Shown here in pieces: positions 23,901 through 32,227 of a stretch of 64,000 bases of DNA. Under the pieces are notes generated by a model. That model ran no database searches. It was not told the origin of the DNA and was given only the letters and a program-made list of their open reading frames with translations. The DNA is from JBBQYD01 sp942493075 (GTDB lineage Bacteria > Verrucomicrobiota > Verrucomicrobiia > Limisphaerales > UBA8199), in NCBI GenBank assembly GCA_942493075.1, contig OW818681.1:4774001-4838000 (forward strand). The letters run 5' to 3'. Positions within the stretch are counted from its first letter, which is position 1; each line of letters opens with the position of its first letter. A program made the position numbers and the translations under genes.

Positions 23901-26875
23901 GCATCCCAGGTGTTGGTAGTCACAAGGCCACGCTCATCGGTGTGTGCCAGCAAACGGTTGTTTGAGTATGTGTAGGAGTTGGTACGCAGAGAGGAGACAA
24001 TCGTCCCGTTGGAGGCCACCTCCATGTCGATCCGAGACTGCAGCCATCCTTTGTTGACACCTGAGCTGTAGTGAAGGTTCGTAGTCAACAACCCCGTAGG
24101 AGTTCGGGTGCTGGTGAGACGTCCCTCGGCGTTGTAGGTGTAATAGGTGACCTCGTTCAGGGCATTAGTCGTGCGCAAAAGCCGGTGAGCGGTGTCATAG
24201 GCATAACCTGCTTCTAAATGATCCGTTGGTCCATAGGCCGCTACCAAATCCGCGCCGTTATAGACATAGGTATTCGTCCTGAGCAAGGGAGTCTGGCCGA
24301 AGCCTTCCGAATAGGTTTCGATTTTCTGAGTGATTCGGCCTACTTCATCGCGCTCGAACCACTGATACCATGTGGTTCCATCAGGAAGCACCCTGGCGAT
24401 CAGCTTGGGTAGGGAGTTGCTGCCCACGGAAATATTCGCATCGCCATCATACTCATACCAAGTGATTGGCCCATCGGCTATTCCGTCCTCGCTAGGATCC
24501 TGACGCGAGCTCAGGAGATGGCTAATAGAGCTACCCTTGTGCAACCAGTGTGACCGCACAGCCCGCCTGTACTGGGCAGCAGAAATTGTGTTCAGATCCA
24601 GCGGCAGAGCGGGTGCCGTGCGGGAGTTCCAGTGGTAACTATTACGATAGTACAGACACGAGTTGTTGACCAGAAGGGGATTGGAATCAGGACCGACGCC
24701 CTGGGGGACCATTCCACCATAGAAGTCATAGCCATAGGGCACCAGCGACTCATAATCTACGCCGTTTGTGGACACTTCCTGTGAGTATGGCCTCAGCAAA
24801 TAGATGTTGGTCGCCTGCACGGTATCAACAATCTTTAGCGCCCTCATGAAGTGCATACTATCGTCATCTGTGAAGTGCTCGAAGCTGTTCGTGCCGTATG
24901 GGGTGATCAACTCTGTCATCCACCCTTGGTCGTCATAAACGAATTGGCTAGTAATCCCAACCACATCAACAATCCCCGTGAGCATCATTGTCGAGCCGTA
25001 AGGATGATAGTACAAATAGCATGTGTTGGTGAATGGATCCGTGATGCTGGTGACCAGCGAAGGATTCGCGACGTTGGTATAGTTCAAGGTGTTCGTTTTT
25101 CCATCGCTATCCACTACATGTCTAAGCTGAACAACGTTGTTTTCTTCCCTATAGAAGAACGACACATTGGTTCTGCCCTGCGCGTTGACTCGGTGACTTA
25201 GCAAGACCACCGGAAGATTCTCGATCGTGTTGGTTGGTCTGTAAGCATAAATATCACAAGCCCCGGACGGGAAATCGATCCTCAGCAATGAGTTAGTTGT
25301 CTGATTGGTCACCCGACTCAGAGTAGTTCTCGTGTAGAAATCCATTCCCTCGCCTGGGGTGAGTGCGCCTCGTGCCCCCCCAAGGATCTGAAAATTATCA
25401 TGAATGGTTTCACTCTCGGGTTCTTCCCGGAAGAAACTGAGCCAGCCACATTCCCAGTTGCCACCGAAGTTGAAGAAGTTCGACTGTATCGGGCGGGTGT
25501 TGCGCTGCTTATACGCAAGCCTCAGAGAAATCCGATCACCGTAACTGGTCTTGTATGCCATAGGCTGATCGTTGACCCAGAGGTTAATATAAGGTTCGCT
25601 CACGCTCCAAACCGGCATCCCGAGCCCTGTGTCGGGATAAATCTGTGGCTCCGGGATGTCATCCTGAGTTGGGCTTGCACCGCATTTGGGACAACCCGAG
25701 CCTCCCCCTGAATCATTGCCTCCTTTTCCCCCGCCAGGGCGGCTGCAATCTGCGCCACAATATTTGCTTTGGATCTTTTTGTCGTCGCTGTCGGCTCCCC
25801 CACCAGAGCTCCCGCCTCCGCTACCAGCTCCGCTGCTACCATTGGCGCAACCATTGTCGCCGTCTCCAGGTGGTGTGATCCATCCTCTACCAAAAACCCG
25901 TTCCGACTCTGCTGGAGCAAGAGCGTCGTGGTCGTCCGAAAGTTGATTTCGTGCAATTATAAAATGACCACTGGCCTCCTCTTCGATATCGGCTCTGCTC
26001 ATCCAAATGTTTCTACTAATCCCCTCATCGGCTATCCGAAAGAAGCCTTTGCTGTTGGTTTCGATGATGCCGGCATAGTGATCGCTCTTCCAATGGACAA
26101 CGGAAGGAACCGGAATGTCTTTGGCTTGTCCCCAACGCACCGCGAGCACCTCGACGTGGAACTTTTGTCCGATCCTCACGAGTGCATCCAAGGAGAACCC
26201 GGTGGTGGGCGCAGGTATTTCTTTCAACGCGGCGAAGTCAACCCCTGGCGCCTTCAAAGCAAGGAAAAGCTGATCGAGAGCGGCGAGACCACAACTGAAT
26301 CCTTTTAGAGTATTGTTCCGCATGCCCCTATAATTGTAACGACTCTCCTCGATGATACGTCGCAACCCGTGATCGACGACAATCCGGGTCTCAAACTCGG
26401 TTTGGATGTGCTCCAAATCGGCCATTCGCCCATGAGCTACGAGCAGCTTTGTCCAGTGGGTGAGGATGTAATCTCCCAGTTGTTTCGCCTCTCCGGAAGT
26501 CGCTTTGCCACAGATGGCCCAAGCGGCTTCCCACTGCTTCACGCTACGAGTGAAAAGTCCGCGCTGAGCGTAGTGTGCCGCAAGGTTCGCTCGGACCGAG
26601 GCTTCCCAGGGCGATCCGGGATGTTCAACCAGGAATTGCTCCAGAGAGTCCGCTCTGATCGCACGGCTGCGGATCTGTTCGGCGTACTTGGCCAGGCTTT
26701 GGACTTCCGCATCAGATGGAGCCCGTTCGCCCACCAGAGTAAACTGCCGATGCACCATAGGCACCCGGCAGAGTGTGTCTCGCATCGCATCAGTTTCAGG
26801 CGAGGCAAAAGCGCTGGCGGTGAGCCCAAGACTCAGGGCGAAACCGAAAGCCCGGCGGATGAGGTTCGAATTCAT
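20915..26875 (-). CDS. Secreted C39-peptidase-RHS repeat protein with papain-like tip
   Basis: About 1986 residues from the ATG at 26875 (signal peptide MNSNLIRRAFGFALSLGLTA). Order of regions: TPR-like helices (~85-165); a C39-type cysteine peptidase domain (~185-310) with FSCGLAALDQL (Cys195), HWKSDHYAGI (His266) and FRIADEG (Asp283); a Gly/Cys-rich linker with CGADC and CPKCG (~340-400); RHS/YD repeats (~430-1831) ending in the core motif YYLYRYYEPNLQRWVNRDPY; and a 155-residue tip coded by 20918-21382. The tip has NCWRFAC, GYHKITVQYSP, DAHF and DGTWKDKPG, a Cys/His pattern like papain-fold toxins (Cys1855, His1935). The upstream beta-helix gene is 55 bases away; the lipoprotein gene overlaps downstream. 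C39 may process the shell or tip (inference). Confidence 0.85.
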   Translation of the reverse strand: MNSNLIRRAFGFALSLGLTASAFASPETDAMRDTLCRVPMVHRQFTLVGERAPSDAEVQSLAKYAEQIRSRAIRADSLEQFLVEHPGSPWEASVRANLAAHYAQRGLFTRSVKQWEAAWAICGKATSGEAKQLGDYILTHWTKLLVAHGRMADLEHIQTEFETRIVVDHGLRRIIEESRYNYRGMRNNTLKGFSCGLAALDQLFLALKAPGVDFAALKEIPAPTTGFSLDALVRIGQKFHVEVLAVRWGQAKDIPVPSVVHWKSDHYAGIIETNSKGFFRIADEGISRNIWMSRADIEEEASGHFIIARNQLSDDHDALAPAESERVFGRGWITPPGDGDNGCANGSSGAGSGGGSSGGGADSDDKKIQSKYCGADCSRPGGGKGGNDSGGGSGCPKCGASPTQDDIPEPQIYPDTGLGMPVWSVSEPYINLWVNDQPMAYKTSYGDRISLRLAYKQRNTRPIQSNFFNFGGNWECGWLSFFREEPESETIHDNFQILGGARGALTPGEGMDFYTRTTLSRVTNQTTNSLLRIDFPSGACDIYAYRPTNTIENLPVVLLSHRVNAQGRTNVSFFYREENNVVQLRHVVDSDGKTNTLNYTNVANPSLVTSITDPFTNTCYLYYHPYGSTMMLTGIVDVVGITSQFVYDDQGWMTELITPYGTNSFEHFTDDDSMHFMRALKIVDTVQATNIYLLRPYSQEVSTNGVDYESLVPYGYDFYGGMVPQGVGPDSNPLLVNNSCLYYRNSYHWNSRTAPALPLDLNTISAAQYRRAVRSHWLHKGSSISHLLSSRQDPSEDGIADGPITWYEYDGDANISVGSNSLPKLIARVLPDGTTWYQWFERDEVGRITQKIETYSEGFGQTPLLRTNTYVYNGADLVAAYGPTDHLEAGYAYDTAHRLLRTTNALNEVTYYTYNAEGRLTSTRTPTGLLTTNLHYSSGVNKGWLQSRIDMEVASNGTIVSSLRTNSYTYSNNRLLAHTDERGLVTTNTWDALGRLRRIDYPDGYVTNIYNPTNLDLMITVDKMGYPTFYGYDAGRRLTAVTNALGFYTLYSYCPCGTLESVRDAEGYYESYFYDSLGRLTTKTDRGNNATTYYYNGLNQVTNVVEAGGYSVTNWYNNQGLLYASSNAFGAVKFLTFDIEDQVVSSTDANGVTVTTYYDDLHRPVKKVAPDTGVEGFRYSPRGLITYTNQLTNVTFYAYDALRRKTAETNANNEVTRFEYNNAGDLTRLIDGNTNNTYWRYDSFGRVTNKLDNLGANLFLYAYDPNDLLTNRISAAKGVTRYRYDAIGNLTNIVYPTISPLVMGYDAVNRLTNMVDGLGTTRYAYNGLGQVTLEDGPWADDAVTYSYYNRLRTGMNLPVPNSSPWVTTYGYDQARRLEEITSPAGEFEYDYVAGRQGLTRSLALPTGAAITNSFDSVGRLARSYLRDTAGVALNSHSYFYNQAGQRTNHTRLNGDYVTNAYDKIGQLIYAIGREAGGNSRMHERFRYGYDAAGNLRTRTNNLFVQNFLVDSLNQLTNVNRSTTVNASFYAAGTVSTGATSIILGSFLGSRYADGTWSAYADIPANGTNTYRAIAEDALGRKATNSVTVYLPVNVGFKYDLNGNMLSDGRRAFDYDDENQLIRVTITNVTKSEFRYDGKMRRRERIESVWAGNAWVTNLLVRYVYDGNLVVQERHYVPQPFGEILQKVVSYTRGNDLSGTFQGAGGIGGLLARTDHSTFNLQPSTSFYHADGNGNITCMVDDQNHAVGRYIYDPFGNIASSQGPLAEDNLYRFSSKEFHPQSGLVYYLYRYYEPNLQRWVNRDPYGERGGVNLYSFVMNRPTRFSDRWGLAPCGGNWGGMLYPPYQGPGLPSQGNCWRFACGDPAKPGELHSPKPPGWDNAIKAPCPADACKALMSGINEAGGQSPGSDGRCPSGYHKITVQYSPDAYGLGVQDAHFSTECPDGTWKDKPGTMEPKPVSGPNDIPSTYQKCGETCVPDGWDTDGLKQ
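21468..22033. repeat. Direct repeat within RHS core, copy A
   Basis: It matches 33275-33840 with a constant offset of 11807 and no visible indels. It encodes the last part of the RHS core, from DDENQLIRV to VNRDP. The tandem GTTGAAG units near 21706-21730 are present in both copies. Confidence 0.9.
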
Positions 26876-26930
26876 GTAAGAGATCATAGAAATTAGCAAT
26901 GTGTAGGTGGTATCTGTGCCGGTGCGTTCC

Positions 26931-29900
26931 TTAAGGCATCCACAGCCCTGCTTTCGGTCGAGTGAAAATGATTTTTAATCCCTGATCAAAGGCATCATCG
27001 GTGCGCGTCTCGTTATTATCGAGAACCCCGTCACCGTCGATATCCTCAACATAATCGGCTATGCCGTCTCCATCGGTGTCCATTGGCAAACCCGAGGCAT
27101 TGGCCGCCACGTAATGATATCCAATGTCGAGACGGGAATTGGCTTCCTTCGTTTGGTTGGTCTGGGTGGTGTAATGGTAGAGTCCCACCAGGGCGGCATT
27201 CGTGATGCTCCCTGCGTTAATCAACGTGCTGTTGCTCGGCAGATAGTAACGACCGAAGGAGCTCGTGCGCCAATTGTAGGTGGTCCCGGTGACCACGACG
27301 TCCGTTGCGCTTTGCAGGTTGGTGCGATTCCCTTGGAGGAAGGCGTTGTAAGCCAAATCGGTGCAATAGGCAGCCCCGTTCGCTCCATCGCTGATGTCGA
27401 ACTTGACCGAATCGAACGCTGTGTCACGTATTGACCAGAGAGGATAGGTGCCTCCAGAGAAACGATGCAGGTAGAGTCCGCCGCCCCGGATAAGGCAATT
27501 GCGCGAGGCAAACACACAATTCGTATTCTGCACAACTGAGGCATCTTGGATGGTCCACATATTGACGTTATCAAACAGGCAGTTCGTCAGAAGCAACCGG
27601 CTGATATACCCGCCGAAGCTGCCGCCAAGGAATTCACAGTTGGATGCTTCGAGGGTGAGATAACCATTATCGTCCCGCGTAGGCATCGCTTCCCAGGACG
27701 CATTGGGGAACTTGGTAAAGCGTGCACGGACAATCGGCGAGTTGGCAAAGTTCGGCCAAGCCCATCCCGTGATACCTCCGGGGCCATAACCGCCCTGCCA
27801 AATCCCATTGCAATTCTCCTGGGCAAGATTGGCACGTAACCAGTATGCGGGTTGTTCCGCTGTGCCTGCGAACGTAATCGTTACCCGGTCGTTCGCTTTG
27901 ATTCCGTGCCCGGCGTGATTCCAGCCCGAGGTCGTACGGAACCAACCAACAGCCGTGCCTGCACTGAAGGTGATGTTCGTCGCGGCTACACAACCACCAA
28001 AGACATGATCCAAAGGCGCGTAGTGCCAGCCGAGATCGGGAATGTCTGTATCCCGCTGCGCCTGCGGGTAGAAGGTCATCTCTGTCGAGACTGTCACATT
28101 CGAGTAAGCGAACGGAGGATAGGTGGTACGGGAGCGAAGGCTGGTTCGTGTCTGGGCATTAATATTGGTTGTACCCGCGTTGCGATAGGGGCTGTTTGGG
28201 GCCAGATAATGGCTTCCGCCACCGACCACCTGAAAAACTCCCGAATCGCTGAACAAAAGGGCACAATTGTTTGTTGTCGTTGCGGAATAGCCGAAGTTCG
28301 TGACGTTTACTAACAAGCAGTTCGCCAGATTAACCCACCCAGTTACGTCCTGCATGATGTATCGGCAATTGTGAAAAGTCGTATTCTCAGCCTGCAATGA
28401 GTCGCCCGAGTAATCCTCCGTAGCCAAGACAGTATCTACGTTCCATGCCAGCACGTTACGAAGCACTGGGTCCCAAAATCCTGGCGCGAATCCGTTTTTG
28501 CAGCGAATCAGCTCTACGTCTTGCAGGATGATGTTGCCCGCCACCGCATTGCTCATGTAACAGAACCGAGCGTTAGATACTGACTGCAGAGTTGAAGCCC
28601 CGGAAAGGTCGAGCGCGATCTTGCCATAGTACCCGGTAATAGGATCGGCTTCGGATATGTACTCACCAATCGTAGCATCGTCGACGGCCGTAAAAATCAC
28701 CGGGGCGTATGCAGAACCTTTGAACACCACATTGGTGGTAATGATTGATGCTGAACTGGATACGGGGTACTTAATGCATGCCCCATTTTCGAACACTGTA
28801 GTGCCTCGTAAATTGACAGGACCACTCACATAGTAGCCTTCATAAGCAACAAAGGTCATGTTCGTACCGCTGGCCGCCATCGTGATATAATCCAATACAA
28901 AGCCCGATTTCAGGTTTGCAGCACTGGCCAATTCCATGCTTCTCTTGGAGCTTTTGACCGCATATTGACGTTGAGGCAATAAGTCTTTTAAGGCAGCTAC
29001 CCGGCGCTTGCTAGCTTTCTCGGGCGAAAACGCAGCGTCCTTGCGGGGAAGCGCATCCAAGTGCGGTTTAATCCGGTGATAGGGAACACGCTCAATGAGG
29101 AATTCCCGGTCCCCATCGAGCTTCTGATACTGCTTGGTAACGTTAACGGCAGGTAGATCTGCCCCATGGCCGATGGAGAACGCTTTCCCCGGACCAATAT
29201 TCATGGAACGGAAGGCGACCGTTTCATCGGCTAACACTTGGCCTTTTGAATACTGCAAAGCGCGACCGTGCTTAGCCGGCGTCTCACCCGCGTTGAATTC
29301 CGTTAGGAATTCCAGGATGGCGGTGTCCGAGGACATCCCCCAGAGTTCCGGGTTGGGAAGTTCTCCGTTGATAATGATGTCCTGCTCCAGACCAGCTTTC
29401 GTGTACGTGTAGCGAATCGTGCAATCGACATCGGTCAGCGCATTCTCGTAGATCACTTGATTAGGCGGGACCACACGCCCCTGGCATTCCTGAACCTCGC
29501 CGATCATAACGCTCTGCCCCGTGGCAGGGTCGAAATAGCTAAGCATGAGCGGATGGCTGCGAATTCTCTGTCCATCCGGCCCTTCAAGATCAATAGAGCC
29601 ATACGTTGCCAGGTCGTTGCCAAAAATGACTTTGTGCGGACCTTTGCGAGCGACCGCCCCGCCCGGCAAAGGCTCAATTTCCTCAACAGTGTCCCGCCAG
29701 TCACCACCGGCCTTTTCCTGGTAATGCATACCTGTGGCCAGTTCCGTGAACCGATGGACACGTGGCACGTTTCCCGAGCGGGTAGTCTCATAAACCGTGC
29801 GTTCCCAGACCCGGTGATGCGGCCCGCGTTCGACGATGGCTGGAGCGGTGGCAGACCGTGACTCTGCGGGATTCTTATTAGCTGCTTCGGCGGGCTCTGA

Positions 29901-29969
29901 GATCTGACCCTGCGCTGCGTGAGCGAGGGCCAGGCTGGCGAAGATGTAGCAGGTTTTTCTCATAGTCAT
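26931..29969 (-). CDS. Large exported parallel beta-helix surface protein with calcium-binding tail
   Basis: A 1012-residue protein with a signal peptide (MRKTCYIFASLALAHAAQGQ). Residues ~45-290 form a domain with HRFTELATGMHYQEKAGGDW and VIYENALTDVDCTIRYTYT. From about 350 to 940 there are right-handed beta-helix-like turns rich in N, T and C strands (NARFCYMSNAVAGNIILQDV, FHNCRYIMQDVTGWVNLANC). The C-terminus has thrombospondin-3-like Ca-binding repeats (DTDGDGIADYVEDIDGDGVL) and a short tail. It is the first gene after a structured leader and promoter. The RHS gene follows after 55 bases, so both products are probably delivered to the surface together. Confidence 0.83.
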   Translation of the reverse strand: MTMRKTCYIFASLALAHAAQGQISEPAEAANKNPAESRSATAPAIVERGPHHRVWERTVYETTRSGNVPRVHRFTELATGMHYQEKAGGDWRDTVEEIEPLPGGAVARKGPHKVIFGNDLATYGSIDLEGPDGQRIRSHPLMLSYFDPATGQSVMIGEVQECQGRVVPPNQVIYENALTDVDCTIRYTYTKAGLEQDIIINGELPNPELWGMSSDTAILEFLTEFNAGETPAKHGRALQYSKGQVLADETVAFRSMNIGPGKAFSIGHGADLPAVNVTKQYQKLDGDREFLIERVPYHRIKPHLDALPRKDAAFSPEKASKRRVAALKDLLPQRQYAVKSSKRSMELASAANLKSGFVLDYITMAASGTNMTFVAYEGYYVSGPVNLRGTTVFENGACIKYPVSSSASIITTNVVFKGSAYAPVIFTAVDDATIGEYISEADPITGYYGKIALDLSGASTLQSVSNARFCYMSNAVAGNIILQDVELIRCKNGFAPGFWDPVLRNVLAWNVDTVLATEDYSGDSLQAENTTFHNCRYIMQDVTGWVNLANCLLVNVTNFGYSATTTNNCALLFSDSGVFQVVGGGSHYLAPNSPYRNAGTTNINAQTRTSLRSRTTYPPFAYSNVTVSTEMTFYPQAQRDTDIPDLGWHYAPLDHVFGGCVAATNITFSAGTAVGWFRTTSGWNHAGHGIKANDRVTITFAGTAEQPAYWLRANLAQENCNGIWQGGYGPGGITGWAWPNFANSPIVRARFTKFPNASWEAMPTRDDNGYLTLEASNCEFLGGSFGGYISRLLLTNCLFDNVNMWTIQDASVVQNTNCVFASRNCLIRGGGLYLHRFSGGTYPLWSIRDTAFDSVKFDISDGANGAAYCTDLAYNAFLQGNRTNLQSATDVVVTGTTYNWRTSSFGRYYLPSNSTLINAGSITNAALVGLYHYTTQTNQTKEANSRLDIGYHYVAANASGLPMDTDGDGIADYVEDIDGDGVLDNNETRTDDAFDQGLKIIFTRPKAGLWMP

Positions 29970-30149
29970 TGGCTGTTAAAATTGAGCTGACACTCCAAAA
30001 CGCGAACCAGACAGAGCAGACTTGTGGTCGCGCTGTCCGGACGAGATACGCAAGAAGCGATCTCGTCTGTACCTAATATAGACGATATAAAATGAATGCG
30101 CACGGGCTTTCACTCTTATTTCCCTACAATGATCTTTGGAATACGATTT

Positions 30150-30285
30150 GGCGGTAGGTGAGGGTTACTCCCTCCAAAGCCGGGCAGGTCTCCCGGCTTA
30201 TGCCCCTGTCTCAGATACAGCGTTAATCGCAAACTCACCGCTTTTGTCATTCGGACAACTCTGGTCTCCAACAAAAGCGCGATAA
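30150..30285 (-). ncRNA. Structured 5' leader, possible riboswitch with B12-box-like motif
   Basis: On the minus strand the leader can form several helices: CGCTTTTGT (30279-30271 as its partner) with 30239-30247; AAGCCGGG-N7-CCCGGCTT at 30199-30177; and GAGGG-N5-CCCTC at 30174-30160. A long-range GGTGAG/CTCACC pairing (30239-30234 with 30162-30157) excludes the last hairpin, giving two alternative folds. The sequence AGCCGGGAGACCTGCC (30198-30183) matches the cobalamin-riboswitch B12 box at 15 of 16 positions. The rest of the cobalamin core is not convincing, so the ligand is unknown. Confidence 0.4.
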
Positions 30286-30289
30286 TCGT

Positions 30290-30318
30290 GTTTTACATTT
30301 ATAGGGCGTGGATGTCAA
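30290..30318 (-). promoter_or_regulatory. Promoter of the beta-helix/C39-RHS operon
   Basis: On the minus strand, consensus TTGACA (30318-30313) is followed after exactly 17 bases by TAAAAC (30295-30290). Transcription would start near 30283, at the edge of the structured leader and about 315 bases before the first gene. Confidence 0.65.
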
Positions 30319-30449
30319 TACACTAAAAAGAAAAGTTTATATATCACTACATGGCATCCTTCCAATAAGCCTCCCTACTTTGTAACGATTATAGAGGCTT
30401 TCAAGTCAGCTCGCCCGGCTAGCCCTGCGGGAAGGCGCCAGAGTATGCC

Positions 30450-30680
30450 AATCTCACACGAAGCCTCGAAAACCACGAAGATATTGAAGGAAAAACGGAG
30501 ATCTCTTGTTCAGACCTTCGTTGCGTTGGTATTCCTTCTGTTCCGTTTGGGAAAGAGTTTTCACAACAAAGAAGCCAAGAAAAGACCTGGAGAACGGAAA
30601 GCCACGGAGCGAAAAAACGACCTACGTTCTTCTCCGCGTGCTCCGCGGCTCCGCGTGAGACCCGTTCCCCCGCCGCGTCA
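30450..30680. repeat. Dispersed direct repeat flanking the second cassette, left copy
   Basis: It is nearly identical to 34046-34275 (both start AATCTCACACGAAGCCTCGA). The two copies bracket the duplicated block at 31047-33921. Confidence 0.85.
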
Positions 30681-31046
30681 GGTCACGCACCCTGCAAGAG
30701 CCGAGGTTTTGCCAGCAACTTGCTTTACCTTGGCGTCTCAGCGTCTTAGCGTGATTACATTCCTGCCGTTTGGCCTTTACTTGTTTTCTTCGTGCCCTCG
30801 CGTCTTCGTGTGATTTACCTGCCGTTTCGGCTCAGACCTCTGTTTTCTCGGTTTCCCTCCTGTTCGATTCGGGATCAAGTGGCCGCACCGGTTCCTCCGC
30901 GTGAGCTCCTATTGGATTCTTCTCATCGGCGGCTTCGGCGAGGCCCGCCCTACCCGTGTTTTTCTCCGCGTTCTCCGCGGCTCCGCGTGAGACCCGTTCC
31001 CCCGCCGCGTCAGGTCACGCACCCTGCAAGAGCCGAGACGAATGGG

Positions 31047-31708
31047 GCAACCTCGTGGATTCCGGAGAGAGCTACGGCCAATGTCTGGCCATCTTCAGAC
31101 CATTCCAACCCCCAGGGATTGGCTACGCCTTTTCCTGGCGTATCCAGTAGCACGCTGCAAAATACAGTGAGGGTGGCCGTATCGATCAGGGTCAATGCGT
31201 TGGCATTCAGCCAGCCGAGACGGACATCGGTGGAAGCTCGGTTGAAGCTGGCAACAATGTGAGTAACGGCGGCGAAACGGCCATCAGGAGAGAGTCGGAT
31301 ATCCTGCAACCCGGTGCTGCCGTTCGGCAACTGAATCTCCTTGATCACCTTGCGCTCCTTGATGTCGATCACACTAACGACTGCTGTTACTACTTCCTGA
31401 TCTGCCTTCCCAGCAGGCAGACGATTAGCCACCAAAACCTGCCGCCCATCCACAGTTGTCGTCAGCGCGACAGGCTCGCGGCTGACGGGTATTCGAGCGG
31501 CTTCCTTGCCTTTCCAATTCAGGCAAATGATGGCATTCTCGAATGAACTGTATTTGTAGAGAAACTCTTCATTTAGGCGGTACACGCTTGAACTCCTAAT
31601 GATGGTCCCCGGGCGGGCATCCAACACCGTAGTCTCGGCTATCACGGACCTGACGCTCACCAGCGAGCAGGCAAACGCAATCAGAAGAACCATGCGAATC
31701 CAAGTCAT
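31047..31708 (-). pseudogene. Truncated copy of the di-haem propeller gene
   Basis: From the ATG at 31708 the first ~220 codons match the gene at 18465-20099, including the signal peptide and the start of the propeller. After ALSGIHEVA the frame runs into a dispersed repeat and stops at 31010. Both CxxCH haem sites and the rest of the propeller are missing, so the product cannot be a cytochrome. Compared with the intact copy, about 970 bases of 3' sequence are deleted, and the same kind of repeat lies at the break. Confidence 0.9.
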
Positions 31709-32227
31709 GATGAATTTAGCAATTCAGTATCAATTAGCGCTTGGTTTCTCAGCACTGAGAATTGGGGCACGCCGAACAACCGAAGACTGCTAAGTGTCAT
31801 TGTCAAAAAACGGAGAGAGCAATGCAAGTAATGTCATCGCAAAGGCGGAACATCGATCCTTACGCATACCTCAAAGACGTTCTCACACGCTTGCCGCAGA
31901 TGACCATTCGGCAGGTCCCAGAAATCATCCCAGGCGTCTGGGGAAAACTCACTCAGCAGCCTCTTCGAAAAGCATCATAGATGTCAGAGGCATACGGCCT
32001 ATGATCTCTATGACTCCCCAGACTCCTTCCTGCTGTCCAGTGGTGCTATAAATGACGAACTGGAACATCCTCCTCATTAGTGTTCGGGTGCCCTATTCCT
32101 TCGGACGGAGACTTCTCATGCGCTATTCATGCAGAACATGACCCCAAACGGACGAATTCGGGTCTGGTAACAGGCAAACCTGGTGTGACGTCCAACCCCG
32201 CGATCGCAGCCCAGACCATCGGAGCTC
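31709..32227. other. Gap with IS66 remnant, no intact gene
   Basis: The part to 32057 belongs to long repeat copy B. Bases 32058-32227 are unique and hold no supported gene; the longer minus-strand frame through here (32116-32664) overlaps the membrane-anchored gene out of frame. Confidence 0.65.
31813..32057 (+). mobile_element. IS66-family remnant, second copy
   Basis: It has the same transposase C-terminal frame as at 20204 (DPYAYLKDVLTRLP, stop at 31980) but lacks the terminal bases of the element end. It was copied as part of the block duplication, not by a fresh transposition, because flanking non-IS sequence is shared. Confidence 0.75.

Larger units (their letters stand above)
29970..31046. 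other. Leader, promoter and repeat modules upstream of the beta-helix operon
   Basis: From right to left, 30450-31046 is repeat modules (including copies of 34046-34275 and 18190-18435), 30290-30318 a promoter, and 30150-30285 a structured leader. Bases 29970-30150 are untranslated leader with a small hairpin, CGAGAT-ACGC-AAGAA-GCG-ATCTCG, at about 30045-30068. No coding region is supported. Confidence 0.7.
31047..32057. repeat. Long direct repeat, copy B
   Basis: It is the counterpart of 19438-20448. At the right end the match stops after AAATGACG, so the last five bases of the IS66-type end (CTTAC) are lost in this copy. Confidence 0.95.

Noticed and set aside
20915..26899. Plus-strand open frames within the RHS and beta-helix genes
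   Set aside because: They are shadows of long repetitive coding regions and have no recognisable products or ribosome-binding sites.
30150..30285. tRNA-like, tmRNA or c-di-GMP riboswitch for the structured leader
   Set aside because: Two 7-base loops and a multi-helix layout recall a tRNA, but there is no T-loop or CCA-like end. The plus strand has a GGTAGGT/GGGTTAC similarity to c-di-GMP-I 3' parts without the GCAAAG core, and no plus-strand gene follows.
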